DNA of 53,792 nucleotides, taken from contig SLQV01000043.1 in the NCBI GenBank assembly GCA_007131285.1, positions 1-53,792 of the forward strand, written 5' to 3'. Positions 9,546-19,163 of the stretch are shown piece after piece. Every line of letters begins with the position of its first letter. The first letter of the stretch is position 1. Both the position numbers and the translations under genes were made by a program. The DNA comes from Myxococcales bacterium. GTDB taxonomy: Bacteria; Myxococcota_A; Polyangia; Polyangiales; SLQV01. A model generated the notes under the pieces. That model ran no database searches. It saw only the letters and a list, made by a program, of their open reading frames with translations, and had not been told where the DNA came from.

Positions 9546-10049
9546 ATGTCAGACCAGGTTGAGTCAGCTCCGATTCTTTCGTCAATGTCCCCTGCCCCGG
9601 GTGCGCGTCACCGTCCTAAGCGGGTGGGGCGCGGCGTAGGGTCCGGGCTAGGAAAGACCAGCGGGCGCGGCCAAAAGGGACAAAAAGCTCGGAACTCGGG
9701 CGGAATCGGAAAGGTCGGTTTCGAGGGTGGTCAAATGCCCCTCCAGCGTCGACTTCCGAAGTTTGGCTTTACCAATTCCCCGAAGCACCCATGGCGTGAA
9801 GTCACGTTGCTGCAGTTGGAGCGGCTTAGGGCAGAGGGCATAGGTCAGGTCGATCGTCAGTTGCTTCAGCAGCGATTCGGCTCATCCAAGGCCCAGTTCC
9901 GCTTTAAAGTTATTGCGACTGGTTCTTTGAACGGTCCCATAGCTGTGACGGCGGATGGCTGCACTGCAGGTGCGCGCGGGGTGATTGAAGGCCAAGGTGG
10001 GAGCGTCGATGTCGGCACGGCGGCTTTGAGCAGCGCGACGTCGCGTTAG
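9546..10049 (+). CDS. rplO: 50S ribosomal protein L15
   Basis: L15 is a late-assembly 23S rRNA binder. The 167-aa product has the glycine/arginine-rich N-terminus [50 protein letters not shown] and a C-terminal [11 protein letters not shown]-like segment that corresponds to the family's V.A...S..A. block. About 15 extra residues precede the usual start. It is isolated by spacers of 183 bp upstream and 274 bp downstream. Confidence 0.97.
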   Translation: MSDQVESAPILSSMSPAPGARHRPKRVGRGVGSGLGKTSGRGQKGQKARNSGGIGKVGFEGGQMPLQRRLPKFGFTNSPKHPWREVTLLQLERLRAEGIGQVDRQLLQQRFGSSKAQFRFKVIATGSLNGPIAVTADGCTAGARGVIEGQGGSVDVGTAALSSATSR

Positions 10050-10323
10050 GAAGGGCCTTTTAGGTGTGAACATTGCCGCTTTGGGCGTCGAAGGCGAGGG
10101 CGGCGTGCTACGCGCGTGGATAGGCGCATAAGGGACTGTGCGAACGACGTCCCGGTGCAGCCACACCGAGCCGTTTCAGCAGGAGAAAAGGCATATTCAG
10201 GGACAATCCTGTCGAGGATATCTGCAGTGGGCCTGGCAACGGTAGCCGGAAGGCATTCTAAGCTTTCCTTTTCACGTGGATCGAGATAGGCCTTGATACC
10301 TGTTGAGGGAGTAGCCGGGAGTT

Positions 10324-11649
10324 ATGTCGCTAGTAGGTCAGATTTTTCGCGCTGGCGAGCTTAGGCGTCGTCTGCTTTTTACGCTGGGAATGCTGGCAGT
10401 ATACCGTGTAGGTATATTTGTTACGACGCCAGGGGTTGACCGCAACGTGATGCGCAAGATTGTGCAGGATCAGAGCGGTACGTTTCTAGGTATGTTCAAT
10501 TTGTTCTCCGGCGGCGCGCTGGAGCAACTATCGATTTTCGCGCTCGGCATTATGCCGTACGTGAGCGCTAGCATCATTCTACAGTTGATGGGGGTCGTTT
10601 TCCATCCGTTGGCGGAGCTCCGCAAAGAAGGCGAGGCGGGTCAAAGGAAAATCAACCAGTACACGCGGTACGGGACTGTTCTGTTGAGTTTGTTCCAAAG
10701 TTTTGGGATTTCCTTTTACTTGGAGAGCCTTAACTCTCAGTCTCAGTTCGGCTCAGTGGTCGTCGATGCGGGTCCGATGTTTCGCTTGTTGACGGTGGTA
10801 TCTTTGACGACGGGGACCTGCTTTCTGATGTGGCTCGGCGAGCAGATTCAGGAAAAAGGAATCGGCAACGGCATATCACTCATCATCTTTGCTGGCATAG
10901 TTGCCGATCTGCCTAGTGCGATGCGACAGCTGTTTACCCAGGTGTCGATTGGTGAGATTCAGCCGGTGACCATGTTAGCCGTGGCGTTTATCGTTTTGAT
11001 CTTGGTCGCGGTGGTGGTCTTTTTTGAGCGAGGTCAGCGTCGCCTTCCTATTCAGTACGCACGGAGAAGCTCGGGGACCGGGGTCGCAACCGGAGGGCAG
11101 GTTTCACATTTGCCGCTCAAGGTGAACGCGTCCGGCGTGATTCCGCCTATTTTCGCGTCGTCTCTCCTGATGTTTCCGATGACCTTGCAGAATATAGATG
11201 TGCCTGGGATGAGCTGGTTTCTCGAGCTGCTGGTGCCAGGCAACTGGGCGTACACATTTGTCTTTGGCGGTTTGATTATCTTCTTCTGTTTCTTCTACAC
11301 CGCAGTGACGTTCCAGCCCGTTGAGGTCGCTGAGAACCTAAAGAAGCAGGGAGCGTTCGTGCCGGGGCTCCGGCCCGGCAAAGCAACGGCTGAGTATATT
11401 GATTACGTTGTGACGCGTTTAACCGCTGGCGGTGCGCTTTACGTTGCTGCGGTTTGCGTGCTCCCGACGCTGGTGCAGAGTGAGCTAAGGGTCCCGTTTT
11501 ATCTTGGGGGTACGTCGCTCATGATTGTAGTGGGCGTTGCGCTCGATACGGTGCAACAGGCTGAAGCTCATCTTATCACTCAGCGTTACGAAAATATTGG
11601 TGGCCGCTCGAGCGAGCGGCGGCTTAGTGGCCGTAGGGTGGACGCATGA
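10324..11649 (+). CDS. secY: Preprotein translocase subunit SecY
   Basis: SecY is the channel subunit of the inner-membrane Sec translocon with SecE and SecG. The 441-aa product has ten hydrophobic segments, the N-terminal RAGELRRRLLFTLGMLAVYRVG, plug and lateral gate region FSGGALEQLSIFALGIMPYVSASIILQL, the cytosolic loop ERGQRRLPIQYARR and the conserved NLKKQGAFVPGLRPGKATAEYID. It ends in an ATGA overlap with adk. A 274-bp gap precedes it, enough for its own promoter. Confidence 0.98.
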   Translation: MSLVGQIFRAGELRRRLLFTLGMLAVYRVGIFVTTPGVDRNVMRKIVQDQSGTFLGMFNLFSGGALEQLSIFALGIMPYVSASIILQLMGVVFHPLAELRKEGEAGQRKINQYTRYGTVLLSLFQSFGISFYLESLNSQSQFGSVVVDAGPMFRLLTVVSLTTGTCFLMWLGEQIQEKGIGNGISLIIFAGIVADLPSAMRQLFTQVSIGEIQPVTMLAVAFIVLILVAVVVFFERGQRRLPIQYARRSSGTGVATGGQVSHLPLKVNASGVIPPIFASSLLMFPMTLQNIDVPGMSWFLELLVPGNWAYTFVFGGLIIFFCFFYTAVTFQPVEVAENLKKQGAFVPGLRPGKATAEYIDYVVTRLTAGGALYVAAVCVLPTLVQSELRVPFYLGGTSLMIVVGVALDTVQQAEAHLITQRYENIGGRSSERRLSGRRVDA

Positions 11650-12323
11650 AGTGTGCGGTGTTGGTTGGGGCTGCCGGCGCGGGCAAGGGTACTCAGGCAA
11701 ACCTTTTGGTGGAGCGCATGGGCGTTGTCCATTGCTCCACGGGCGATCTTCTGCGCCAAGCAGTTGCCAAAGGGTCGGATCTGGGGCGCAGGGTCGAGGG
11801 CTTCATGGCGGGTGGCGCGCTCGTGCCAGACGACGTGGTCTTGGATGTCGTCGCTGCAGCCATGCGATCGTTCCACGCGGATGCATTTGTAGTGTTTGAC
11901 GGCTTTCCGCGGACCTACGCCCAGGCCGAGGCATTGGCCGGACGTCTCGTGGAATTGGGCGCAGAGTTCAGCTGCGCAGCGTTTGTAGACGTGCCACTCG
12001 ACGTGCTTAGGGAGCGACTCGCCGGACGCCGAGTCTGCCTGGCATGTGGACAAACCTATCATGTCGTATATAATCCCGCCCCGCCGGATGGGCAGTGTTC
12101 GTCCTGCGGCTCCGACCAAATACGGCAGCGTCCCGACGACGTGCCTGAGGTGGTGGAGAAACGGCTTAAGGCTTTTGAGGCGCAAAGGGAGGCGCTTATC
12201 TCGTGGTATGGTCCGCGGGGAGAAGCGGTTGTCGTTTCAGGGCTAGGGAGCGTCGACGAAGTCTACGGCCGGTTAGTCGAAGGTTTCGCCCAAGGGAGCA
12301 GGGGTGGCCTTGTGGGCACCTAG
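11646..12323 (+). CDS. adk: Adenylate kinase
   Basis: Adk interconverts ATP + AMP and 2 ADP in the cytoplasm. The 225-aa product has the Walker A loop GAAGAGKGT (residues 8-16), the AMP-binding STGDLLR and the core motif [13 protein letters not shown]. It is a long-lid enzyme: the lid holds two Cys-x2-Cys pairs (CLAC and CSSC), so a structural zinc is likely. Its start overlaps the secY stop. In most bacteria map and infA follow; neither is found before rpmJ. Confidence 0.97.
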   Translation: MKCAVLVGAAGAGKGTQANLLVERMGVVHCSTGDLLRQAVAKGSDLGRRVEGFMAGGALVPDDVVLDVVAAAMRSFHADAFVVFDGFPRTYAQAEALAGRLVELGAEFSCAAFVDVPLDVLRERLAGRRVCLACGQTYHVVYNPAPPDGQCSSCGSDQIRQRPDDVPEVVEKRLKAFEAQREALISWYGPRGEAVVVSGLGSVDEVYGRLVEGFAQGSRGGLVGT

Positions 12324-12427
12324 AGGTGATTGGCGGAACACAAGGTTTCCAGCAGGTGCGCCGCACTCCGCATTGGCAGGCAAGCTTTCAAAGCCAGCTT
12401 ACGGATCGGTTTGTTTGGGGAAGTGAA

Positions 12428-12541
12428 ATGAAAGTTCGTCCTAGCGTTAAGAAAATCTGTGATGACTGTAAGGTTATCAGGCGCGCGGGTGTGGTGCGCG
12501 TTGTATGCGTCAACCCCAGGCACAAGCAAAGGCAGGGTTAA
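12428..12541 (+). CDS. rpmJ: 50S ribosomal protein L36
   Basis: This 37-aa gene is too short for the ORF track. The product begins [19 protein letters not shown] and ends [10 protein letters not shown], the complete L36 pattern. It keeps the zinc ribbon ligands (C11, C14, C27, H32), so it is the zinc-containing form. A 104-bp non-coding stretch separates it from adk, and rpsM starts 2 bp after its stop. Confidence 0.97.
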   Translation: MKVRPSVKKICDDCKVIRRAGVVRVVCVNPRHKQRQG

Positions 12542-12543
12542 GA

Positions 12544-12915
12544 ATGGCTCGAATCTCAGGCGTCGATCTACCGGGTCGTAAACATTTACGCATCGCGCTG
12601 ACCTACGTATATGGTATCGGTCCCAAGCGCGCGGCGGAGCTGTGTGAGCTCACCGGCTTGGACGGAACACGTAAAGCAGAAACACTTGATGAAAATGAAG
12701 TCAAGTCGTTACGTGATATTATCGAATCAAAATATCGCGTCGAAGGAGATCTCAGGCGGGACGTGTCATTGAGCATCAAGCGCCTGATGGACTTGGGTTG
12801 CTATCGGGGCCTGCGGCATCGAAAGGGGCTGCCCGCGCGGGGGCAACGGACGCATACAAACGCACGCACGCGGAAGGGTCCCAGGCGTGGCGGGGTAGCG
12901 GCGCGAAAGCGTTAG
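12544..12915 (+). CDS. rpsM: 30S ribosomal protein S13
   Basis: S13 lies at the top of the 30S head and forms bridges to the 50S subunit. The 123-aa product begins [26 protein letters not shown] and ends [24 protein letters not shown], as expected. The ORF track starts at 12505 inside rpmJ; the ATG at 12544 gives the family N-terminus. It heads the alpha-operon block rpsM-rpsK-rpsD-rpoA-rplQ; a 117-bp gap separates it from rpsK. Confidence 0.98.
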   Translation: MARISGVDLPGRKHLRIALTYVYGIGPKRAAELCELTGLDGTRKAETLDENEVKSLRDIIESKYRVEGDLRRDVSLSIKRLMDLGCYRGLRHRKGLPARGQRTHTNARTRKGPRRGGVAARKR

Positions 12916-13032
12916 GCCATTGTGCGATCTGATTCGAGGTTCAGGCGCGGCCCGCATGCAGAAGCGGGTGCCTGCGTTCAATAGCGTTTCTAGATAGGTA
13001 AGAGAGAGGCGCGTGGCGCCGAAAGTAAAGCA

Positions 13033-13416
13033 ATGGCAGCACCCAGGCAAAAGAAGAAGGTTAAGAAGAACGTAGGAAGCGGCATCGCGCACGTGCACGC
13101 AACTTTCAATAACACGTTGGTGACTATCACCGACCTTCAGGGCAATGTGATTTCGTGGTCAAGCGCGGGCGCCCGCGGATTCAAGGGATCGCGTAAAAGC
13201 ACGCCCTTTGCGGCGCAGATTGCCGCTGAGGATGCGGCTAGGAAGGCGGCGGACCACGGGCTATCGTCTTTGGCGATTTTCGTTCAAGGACCAGGAACCG
13301 GGCGCGAGTCAGCGTTGCGCGGATTTCAGCAAGCCGGGGTGCGCGTGACACTTATAAGAGATATCACCCCCATCCCGCACAATGGGTGTCGGCCACCGAA
13401 ACGGCGACGTGTCTGA
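13033..13416 (+). CDS. rpsK: 30S ribosomal protein S11
   Basis: S11 forms part of the platform near the mRNA exit. The 127-aa product has [55 protein letters not shown], and ends [19 protein letters not shown]. Every block matches the family and the length is normal. It is followed by a 69-bp spacer and rpsD. Confidence 0.98.
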   Translation: MAAPRQKKKVKKNVGSGIAHVHATFNNTLVTITDLQGNVISWSSAGARGFKGSRKSTPFAAQIAAEDAARKAADHGLSSLAIFVQGPGTGRESALRGFQQAGVRVTLIRDITPIPHNGCRPPKRRRV

Positions 13417-13485
13417 AGTAGTGCGCTGCCCCCGTTTTGTTCTTGTTAATCGGGTGCGAAGAAGTTCGAGAGGTTTGAGTTAGTT

Positions 13486-14115
13486 ATGGCTAAGTATACC
13501 GGACCGGTGTGTAAGCTGTGTCGTCGTGAGGCGACCAAGTTATTTCTGAAGGGTGAGCGCTGTTATACGGATAAGTGCTCCTTCGATCGGCGCCCGTACC
13601 CACCAGGCCAACATGGTCAGAGGCGTTCCAAGTTTACGGAGTACGGTGTTCGTTTGCGCGAAAAGCAAAAAGTGCGAAGGATATATGGCGTGCTCGAGAC
13701 ACAGTTCCGCGGCTACTTTAAGAGTGCGGATCGCACCAAGGGGGTCACGGGTGAGAACCTGCTCGCATACCTAGAGCGCCGCCTGGACAGCGTGGTGTTT
13801 CGTCTTGGCTTTGCCCGCACCCGTGCGGAAGCGCGGCAGCTTGTGCTTCACCGCCACTTTCTCGTGAACGGGAAGCGGGTAAATATTCCAAGTTTTCTCG
13901 TGAGTCCTGGCGATGTAGTCAGTGTTAGGGAAAAGAGTGGCGGCAAGAGCGTATTTTCGGATGCGGTTGCCCAGTCGTCGTCGCGTGTGATGCCCGAATG
14001 GATTGAGCGGGGCGCTGACGGCAAGCTCGAGGGTAAAGTATTGACGCTCCCTGTTCGCGAGGCCATTACCCTTCCGATTCAAGAGCAACTGATTGTTGAG
14101 TACTACTCACGATAA
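13486..14115 (+). CDS. rpsD: 30S ribosomal protein S4, zinc-containing form
   Basis: S4 starts 30S body assembly and represses the alpha operon in many bacteria. The 209-aa product carries an N-terminal zinc finger with C9, C12, C26 and C31 (CKLC and CYTDKC), then the S4 RNA-binding domain [40 protein letters not shown]. The C-terminal EYYSR is the usual end. The zinc form of S4 here is consistent with the zinc form of L36. Confidence 0.98.
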   Translation: MAKYTGPVCKLCRREATKLFLKGERCYTDKCSFDRRPYPPGQHGQRRSKFTEYGVRLREKQKVRRIYGVLETQFRGYFKSADRTKGVTGENLLAYLERRLDSVVFRLGFARTRAEARQLVLHRHFLVNGKRVNIPSFLVSPGDVVSVREKSGGKSVFSDAVAQSSSRVMPEWIERGADGKLEGKVLTLPVREAITLPIQEQLIVEYYSR

Positions 14116-14173
14116 GCACGGTGTGCGTACACAAGAAAACAATCCGCCGTTAGAGAAAAGCCGAGTTCAAGAA

Positions 14174-15196
14174 ATGACTTCTACCAATCTTACTGCACGC
14201 AACTGGCGAGAGCTGATTCGGCCGCGCTCCATCCCTGTGAGCACCGGAGGCGCTGGTGGCAACTACGCAAAGTTTGTTTGTGAGCCGCTTGAGCGTGGAT
14301 TCGGGACAACGCTGGGCAACAGCCTGCGACGCGTGCTTTTGTCGTCTTTACAAGGTGCTGCGGTAAGTGCGGCCAAAATAGACGGTGCACTGCACGAATT
14401 TACCTCGCTGCCAGATGTGGTTGAGGACGTTACGGACATCGTGTTGAACCTCAAGGCGGTGGTGATTCAGAGTTACACCGTGCGGCCCCAGGTGATCCGG
14501 GTGTCGAAAGAGGGGCCGTGCGTGGTCCGCGCGGGAGATCTCGAGGTCAATGACCAGCTTCGCGTGTTGAATCCGGAGCAGGTGATTTGCACGGTCGGTG
14601 AAGGCGGCAGGTTTTCTGCGGAACTTACGGTGACGGTTGGGCGTGGCTATGTCCCGGGCGATCGCAGTAAAGTGCCAGGCATTGCGCTCGGAACAATCGC
14701 GATTGACGCGCTTTATTCACCGGTAAGACGAGTAAATTACAGTGTGACCAACGCGCGTGTCGGGCAGATGACCGATTACGACCGTCTCGCGTTAGAGGTA
14801 TGGACCAACGGGGCTGTCAAGCCACAGGACGCGCTCGCCTACGCGGCAAAGATCCTAAAGGAACAGCTTACGGTTTTCATTAACTTCGAAGAAGAAGATG
14901 AACCGCTTGAGCGTCTCGATGCAGATGCGCCCATCAATGACAATCTTTTCCGTTCGGTTGACGAACTAGAGCTGTCGGTGCGTTCCGCTAACTGCCTGCA
15001 GAACGCGGAGATCAAACTCATCGGAGAGTTGGTTCAACGCAGCGAGGGCGAGATGTTAAAGACAAAAAACTTCGGTCGGAAGTCCTTGAGAGAGATCAAG
15101 GAAATCCTGACGGAGATGGGGCTTGGTCTTGGAATGCATCTCGACGACTGGCCGGGTTTGTTGAAGCGGTGGCAGGAACAAAACGAGTCTGAATAG
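14174..15196 (+). CDS. rpoA: DNA-directed RNA polymerase subunit alpha
   Basis: The alpha dimer nucleates RNA polymerase assembly and its C-terminal domain contacts UP elements and activators. The N-terminal domain has [25 protein letters not shown] and [19 protein letters not shown]. The C-terminal domain has [15 protein letters not shown], with the DNA-binding Arg, and [14 protein letters not shown]. The track's start at 14093 overlaps rpsD; the ATG at 14174 ([20 protein letters not shown]) gives 340 aa, the usual size. Confidence 0.97.
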   Translation: MTSTNLTARNWRELIRPRSIPVSTGGAGGNYAKFVCEPLERGFGTTLGNSLRRVLLSSLQGAAVSAAKIDGALHEFTSLPDVVEDVTDIVLNLKAVVIQSYTVRPQVIRVSKEGPCVVRAGDLEVNDQLRVLNPEQVICTVGEGGRFSAELTVTVGRGYVPGDRSKVPGIALGTIAIDALYSPVRRVNYSVTNARVGQMTDYDRLALEVWTNGAVKPQDALAYAAKILKEQLTVFINFEEEDEPLERLDADAPINDNLFRSVDELELSVRSANCLQNAEIKLIGELVQRSEGEMLKTKNFGRKSLREIKEILTEMGLGLGMHLDDWPGLLKRWQEQNESE

Positions 15197-15255
15197 CGTG
15201 GTGCTCGTTAGGGCTGCTTCCACGGTTTGAGTAGCGTAGTTAAGAGAGTTTGGCG

Positions 15256-15711
15256 ATGAGACACTGTAAAGCTGGTCGACGTTTTGGACGGAATGCACCC
15301 CATCGCAGAGCGATGCTTCGCAATCTCAGCGCGAACATCGTTATGCATGGTGCAATCACAACGACCGACGCGAAGGCTAAAGAGATCCGTCGATTTCTTG
15401 AACCGCTGATTACCAAGGCCGTGCGGCTGAAGGCGAGTGGTGACGTTAACAACGGTGGTCCGTCCAGTCCCCAGCGGGTTCATTGCTTTCGGCAGCTACG
15501 ACGTGATCTCCCGGAGCGTGCGGTCAGGACGGCACCTGGCGGGGTTGCGGAGGAAGTCTGGGTTGTGCGAAAGCTGGTCGACGAGGTTGGCGCCGGATTC
15601 GCGTCGCGCAACGCCGAAAAAGGTTGTGGGGGCGGCTACCTGCGTATAGCGAAGCTCGGTTATCGCGACGGCGACGGAGCGCCTTTGTCGCGTGTAGAGC
15701 TCGCTCTCTAG
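15256..15711 (+). CDS. rplQ: 50S ribosomal protein L17
   Basis: L17 lies near the exit tunnel base. The N-terminus MRHCKAGRRFGRNAPHRRAMLRNLSANI and the C-terminus GGGYLRIAKLGYRDGDGAPLSRVEL are the family blocks. At 151 aa it is longer than the common ~120 aa, with an extra segment in the middle (about residues 66-105, NNGGPSSPQRVHCF region). The ATG at 15256 is preferred to the TTG two codons upstream. It lies 6 bp before argS. Confidence 0.96.
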   Translation: MRHCKAGRRFGRNAPHRRAMLRNLSANIVMHGAITTTDAKAKEIRRFLEPLITKAVRLKASGDVNNGGPSSPQRVHCFRQLRRDLPERAVRTAPGGVAEEVWVVRKLVDEVGAGFASRNAEKGCGGGYLRIAKLGYRDGDGAPLSRVELAL

Positions 15712-15717
15712 GCCGTA

Positions 15718-17478
15718 ATGACTCTCAGCCTACTCGGTCGGGTAAGCGCAGACATTCAGCGTGTATTTGCATCCCGCTTTGGCGAGGATGCGGCCGCGCA
15801 TGTCGTCCGGTCAGTGCAGCCGCATTTCGGGCACTTCCAAGCCAATGGGTGTCTCGCTTTAGCAAAACCGCAGAAACGGGCCCCACGTGTACTCGCGGAG
15901 GAGGTGGTCACCGGCATACGTGCGGAGGGCTTTGGCTGGATCGAACGGGCTGAGGTTGCTGGCCCAGGGTTTGTCAACGTCTGGGTAAAGCCGGAGAGTT
16001 TCTTCGAGCTCGCGTTAAGTGAGCGAAGCTGGAAGCCTGCGGCCTGTGGCGCCAGCGTGCGGCCGCAGGGCCTCCGTGTTTTGATTGATTATTCGGCGCC
16101 AAATATCGCTAAGCGCATGCACGTTGGTCACTTGCGCACGACGGTGATTGGCGAGTCGCTTAAGCGTCTCTTGCGGTACGTCGACTGTGAGGTGGTTGCG
16201 GACAATCATCTCGGTGATTGGGGCACCAACTTTGGACTCTTGCTTGCACAGGCGGAGGACGAAGGGTTGGCGGCGAGCGAGCTCGCAACGCAAACGCTTG
16301 AGGCGCTTGAGGGTCTCTACCAGCGGGCCCGCCTTAGAGCGAAGGACGACGAGCGCTTTGCGGCCAAGGCGCGGGCGCACTTGGCGGACCTTCACGCCGG
16401 CGAAACCGGCGCACTCGAAATCTGGACCGCGTTATGTGCAGCGACGCGAAAGGAGGTTGATGCCGTCTACGCGCGTTTAGGTGTCGCGTTTGATATGTGG
16501 CGCGGGGAGAGTTACTACCGAGACCGGCTGGCGGGGGTGGTTGAGGGGCTGTTGAGCGCAGGCCTGGCGCGGGAAGATGACGGCGCGGTTGTTGTGTTCT
16601 TCGAGGAGAACTTGGCGAGGCTCGGCGGTATGGCGGCACCAAAGGCGCCGTTCATTGTGCGCAAACGCGACGGCGCGTTTTTGTACTCAACAAGTGATAT
16701 TGCGACGCTGATCTCACGTAACGAAGAACTGAGCGCAGATGAGATACTCTACGTGGTCGATGCGCGGCAGTCGCTTCACTTTCAGCAACTCTTTGCACTA
16801 GGTAAGATGCTCGGTTTAGGGGCGCGCTGTACGCACGTTTCTTTCGGCTCGGTGCTCGGTACAGATGGATCGCCACTCAAGAGTCGGGCAGGGAACCTGA
16901 TGCCGCTCCTAGCGCTGCTTGACGCCGCCACCGAGAAAGCTCGCGAACGCATGGCGGAGCAAGGGATCGACCTTGAAAGTGATGTATCCGCCGATACGGC
17001 TCGGGCAGTAGGAGTGGGTGCGGTGATCTATGCCGACCTCCGGCAGCACCGAGGCAGTGACTATCGCTTCGACCTCGACAAGTTGATATCCTTTCAAGGC
17101 AACTCGGGCCCCTATTTGCTGTACGCGTACGCGCGTATTGCCTCAATGCTTCGGCAGGTGGATAGCGCGACGCATGTGGAAGCCTCGCTTGACAGTTTGG
17201 ATGTACACAGCGCGGTTGCGGAAGAGGTGGCGCTTGCGGTCGCGCTCTCTGCGTTTCCTGATGCCGTGGCGCATGCTGCTAACGCGCTTGAGCCACATTT
17301 GCTCGCGGACCATCTCTATAGCGTGGCCCGGGAATTCTCAGCATTCTACGCGGCGTGCAGTGTGTTGGGTTCGGAAGGCGCGGTGCGCGCGCGCAGACTG
17401 GCTCTCTGCCATGCGACGGCGCAGCAACTTGCCACCGGGCTTGAGTTGCTCGGCCTGGAGGTTGTCGAGCGCATGTAG
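15718..17478 (+). CDS. argS: Arginyl-tRNA synthetase
   Basis: This class I enzyme charges tRNA-Arg. The N-terminal Add-1 domain recognises the D-loop. The catalytic core has NIAKRMHVGHLRTTVIGESLKR, with the HIGH-type HVGH near residue 135, then DNHLGDWGTNFGLLL and a KMSKS-like region TDGSPLKSRAGN. The C-terminal DALR anticodon domain has LLADHLYSVAREFSAFYAACSVL. At 586 aa it is the expected size. It starts 6 bp after rplQ and is probably co-transcribed with the ribosomal genes. Confidence 0.97.
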   Translation: MTLSLLGRVSADIQRVFASRFGEDAAAHVVRSVQPHFGHFQANGCLALAKPQKRAPRVLAEEVVTGIRAEGFGWIERAEVAGPGFVNVWVKPESFFELALSERSWKPAACGASVRPQGLRVLIDYSAPNIAKRMHVGHLRTTVIGESLKRLLRYVDCEVVADNHLGDWGTNFGLLLAQAEDEGLAASELATQTLEALEGLYQRARLRAKDDERFAAKARAHLADLHAGETGALEIWTALCAATRKEVDAVYARLGVAFDMWRGESYYRDRLAGVVEGLLSAGLAREDDGAVVVFFEENLARLGGMAAPKAPFIVRKRDGAFLYSTSDIATLISRNEELSADEILYVVDARQSLHFQQLFALGKMLGLGARCTHVSFGSVLGTDGSPLKSRAGNLMPLLALLDAATEKARERMAEQGIDLESDVSADTARAVGVGAVIYADLRQHRGSDYRFDLDKLISFQGNSGPYLLYAYARIASMLRQVDSATHVEASLDSLDVHSAVAEEVALAVALSAFPDAVAHAANALEPHLLADHLYSVAREFSAFYAACSVLGSEGAVRARRLALCHATAQQLATGLELLGLEVVERM

Positions 17479-18064
17479 GTAATGCGGCGCACGGCTCGGC
17501 CGTGTGTGGGTGGCGACTCGGGTTCGCGAAGTACGTGCACAAGAGGGTCGTGGGCTGCTCCCGTCGGGAGCGCTATGGCGGCAGCCAAGGCTCGTGGGCT
17601 GTGGGACCGGGGCAGCTTCGCGTTCTCGAGTTCGAAGCGCTTATATCGCCCTAAACGGTGAGGGCTTCTACAGATGCGCTGCGTCCGGTACCGCGTGCTT
17701 CCACCAAAAGCGAGGTGTCGATGGGCCTCGCCGGTCGGAGTTCTCGATAGTCCGCGAGCAAGTCATCGATGATCCCCGCCACACGTCGCTTGCCCGCGAT
17801 TGGGTCGAGGCGCTCGTTGGGAAACGCCGACAGGGCGGCGAGTGGATCGACTTCCTGGGCCGCCAGCGGACCGAGCCGGTGCGAGTCGTGTCGCCGCCCG
17901 CGCCGTACAAGCAAGTCGTAGGATTGCTGCATGAACGATGGAGTGCGTGGGCGGCCACTTCAGGACGCTGGCGCCACCGGCTCTCACGCCCGGTCAAGCG
18001 CAGCGCTATTGAAGGCCGGCGCGGCGCGCACTAGATACTAGGGCTCGCCTACACGGAGGGGATT
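17479..18064 (+). other. 586-bp region with no convincing gene
   Basis: Open frames exist on both strands (for example 17504-18034 plus, 17651-17932 minus) but none has a recognisable domain. The minus-strand stretch has the most protein-like composition, with an IIDDLLADYREL helix, but no start signal. It may be the remnant of a lost gene. I would not annotate a CDS here. Confidence 0.4.
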
Positions 18065-18982
18065 ATGAAAGACGCGACCACGAGAACGCATCGGTTGCAT
18101 GTGCGAAGCAGATCACGCGCGACTGCACGCCTAAAGCGCTGCATCACGCTTTGGGGTGGTGCGTGCGGCCTTGCCGAGAGGCTTTTGCGTTTCGAAGGAT
18201 TCGGAGGCGTTAGACATGCTCGTTCCCGGCCTCTGCTCCTACACTCCTCGCGTTTCAGTGTATGCGTTTGGCTATGCACGCTGTGTGCGCCTCTCGCTGC
18301 ATGTGGGGGAACGCAGAGCGCTGCACCTAACACGCCATCACGCGACCAGGGCCGCGCGTCAGGTGGCGACCCGAGCATGAAAAAGACGCTGCGCACCGCC
18401 GACGACAAGCTTGGCACTCGGGCTCCGGGGACAGGACTTGCGCTGGCGACGCCAGCACCGACGGCAAGCGTGCGTGATCTGGAAGGCAAGCTTGTGCAGC
18501 TTGAGAACGTTTGGAGCCAGGGCCCCGCACTGCTTGTCTTCTATCGGGGCGGCTGGTGTCCTTACTGCAACTGGCAGCTGCACCAACTCTCCGAAAGCTT
18601 TGATGCCTTCGCTTCACGTGGCGTGCGTATCGCTGCCATCAGCGTCGACCGCGTCGCGAATGCTGCCGCGCTAGCAGAGGCGCGTGGCCTGCCTTTTCCC
18701 GTATTTTCAGATGCCAAGCTCGCGGCACATCGTGCCTTCCGTGTGGTGCACGAGCTCGATGCCGATACGGTCGCTAAACTGCGAGGTTACGGGATCGACG
18801 TCCAGGCGGCGTCTGGCGAGGCCCATCAATCGATCGCTGTCCCTGCGGTATTTATAATCGGCCGCGTCGGTGGGTCACCTGCGTCAGTGCACTTTGTGCA
18901 CTCGGATAACGACTACGCCACCAGGCCCGACCCAGACCAGCTCCTAGCGCTCTTCGATACGTTGCCTATCGATAAACCCTGA
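18065..18982 (+). CDS. Peroxiredoxin-like (AhpC/TSA, thioredoxin-fold) lipoprotein
   Basis: This is probably a thiol-dependent peroxidase or redox protein of the periplasm. The C-terminal 190 residues form an AhpC/TSA-type thioredoxin fold with FYRGGWCPYCNWQLHQL (cysteines 165 and 168) and AISVDRVANA. A hydrophobic stretch ends in the lipobox LAAC, Cys80, followed by GGTQ, so the mature protein is likely membrane-anchored. The ATG at 18065 has a strong GGAGGGG site, which leaves a very long arginine-rich region before the signal segment. A later TTG start nearer the hydrophobic part is possible. The exact substrate is unknown. Confidence 0.8.
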   Translation: MKDATTRTHRLHVRSRSRATARLKRCITLWGGACGLAERLLRFEGFGGVRHARSRPLLLHSSRFSVCVWLCTLCAPLAACGGTQSAAPNTPSRDQGRASGGDPSMKKTLRTADDKLGTRAPGTGLALATPAPTASVRDLEGKLVQLENVWSQGPALLVFYRGGWCPYCNWQLHQLSESFDAFASRGVRIAAISVDRVANAAALAEARGLPFPVFSDAKLAAHRAFRVVHELDADTVAKLRGYGIDVQAASGEAHQSIAVPAVFIIGRVGGSPASVHFVHSDNDYATRPDPDQLLALFDTLPIDKP

Positions 18983-19027
18983 GCCCAGCCGCACCCATCC
19001 GAGCGGGGCTTGGCCGTCTGTCGCAGA

Positions 19028-19045
19028 GTCTCTCCATTGAGAGAC
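19028..19045 (+). terminator. Hairpin downstream of the peroxiredoxin-like gene
   Basis: GTCTCTC and GAGAGAC form a perfect 7-bp stem around a CATT loop, 45 bp after the stop codon and before the phosphatase gene. There is no clear T-tract, so terminator function is only a guess. Confidence 0.35.
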
Positions 19046-19163
19046 AAGCGGCAGCCGTCTTTCGGACGGAAATAGGTGGCACTTGCATTAGTTCGTGCGG
19101 CTATGGTTATGTTGTGGAACCCTGTTCATCAGTGTTTTTGGCTATTAAGCCATTAGAGTTCGT

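Noticed and set aside
11586-12185. 199-aa minus-strand frame opposite adk
   Set aside because: A shadow of the adenylate kinase gene with no ribosome site or domain.
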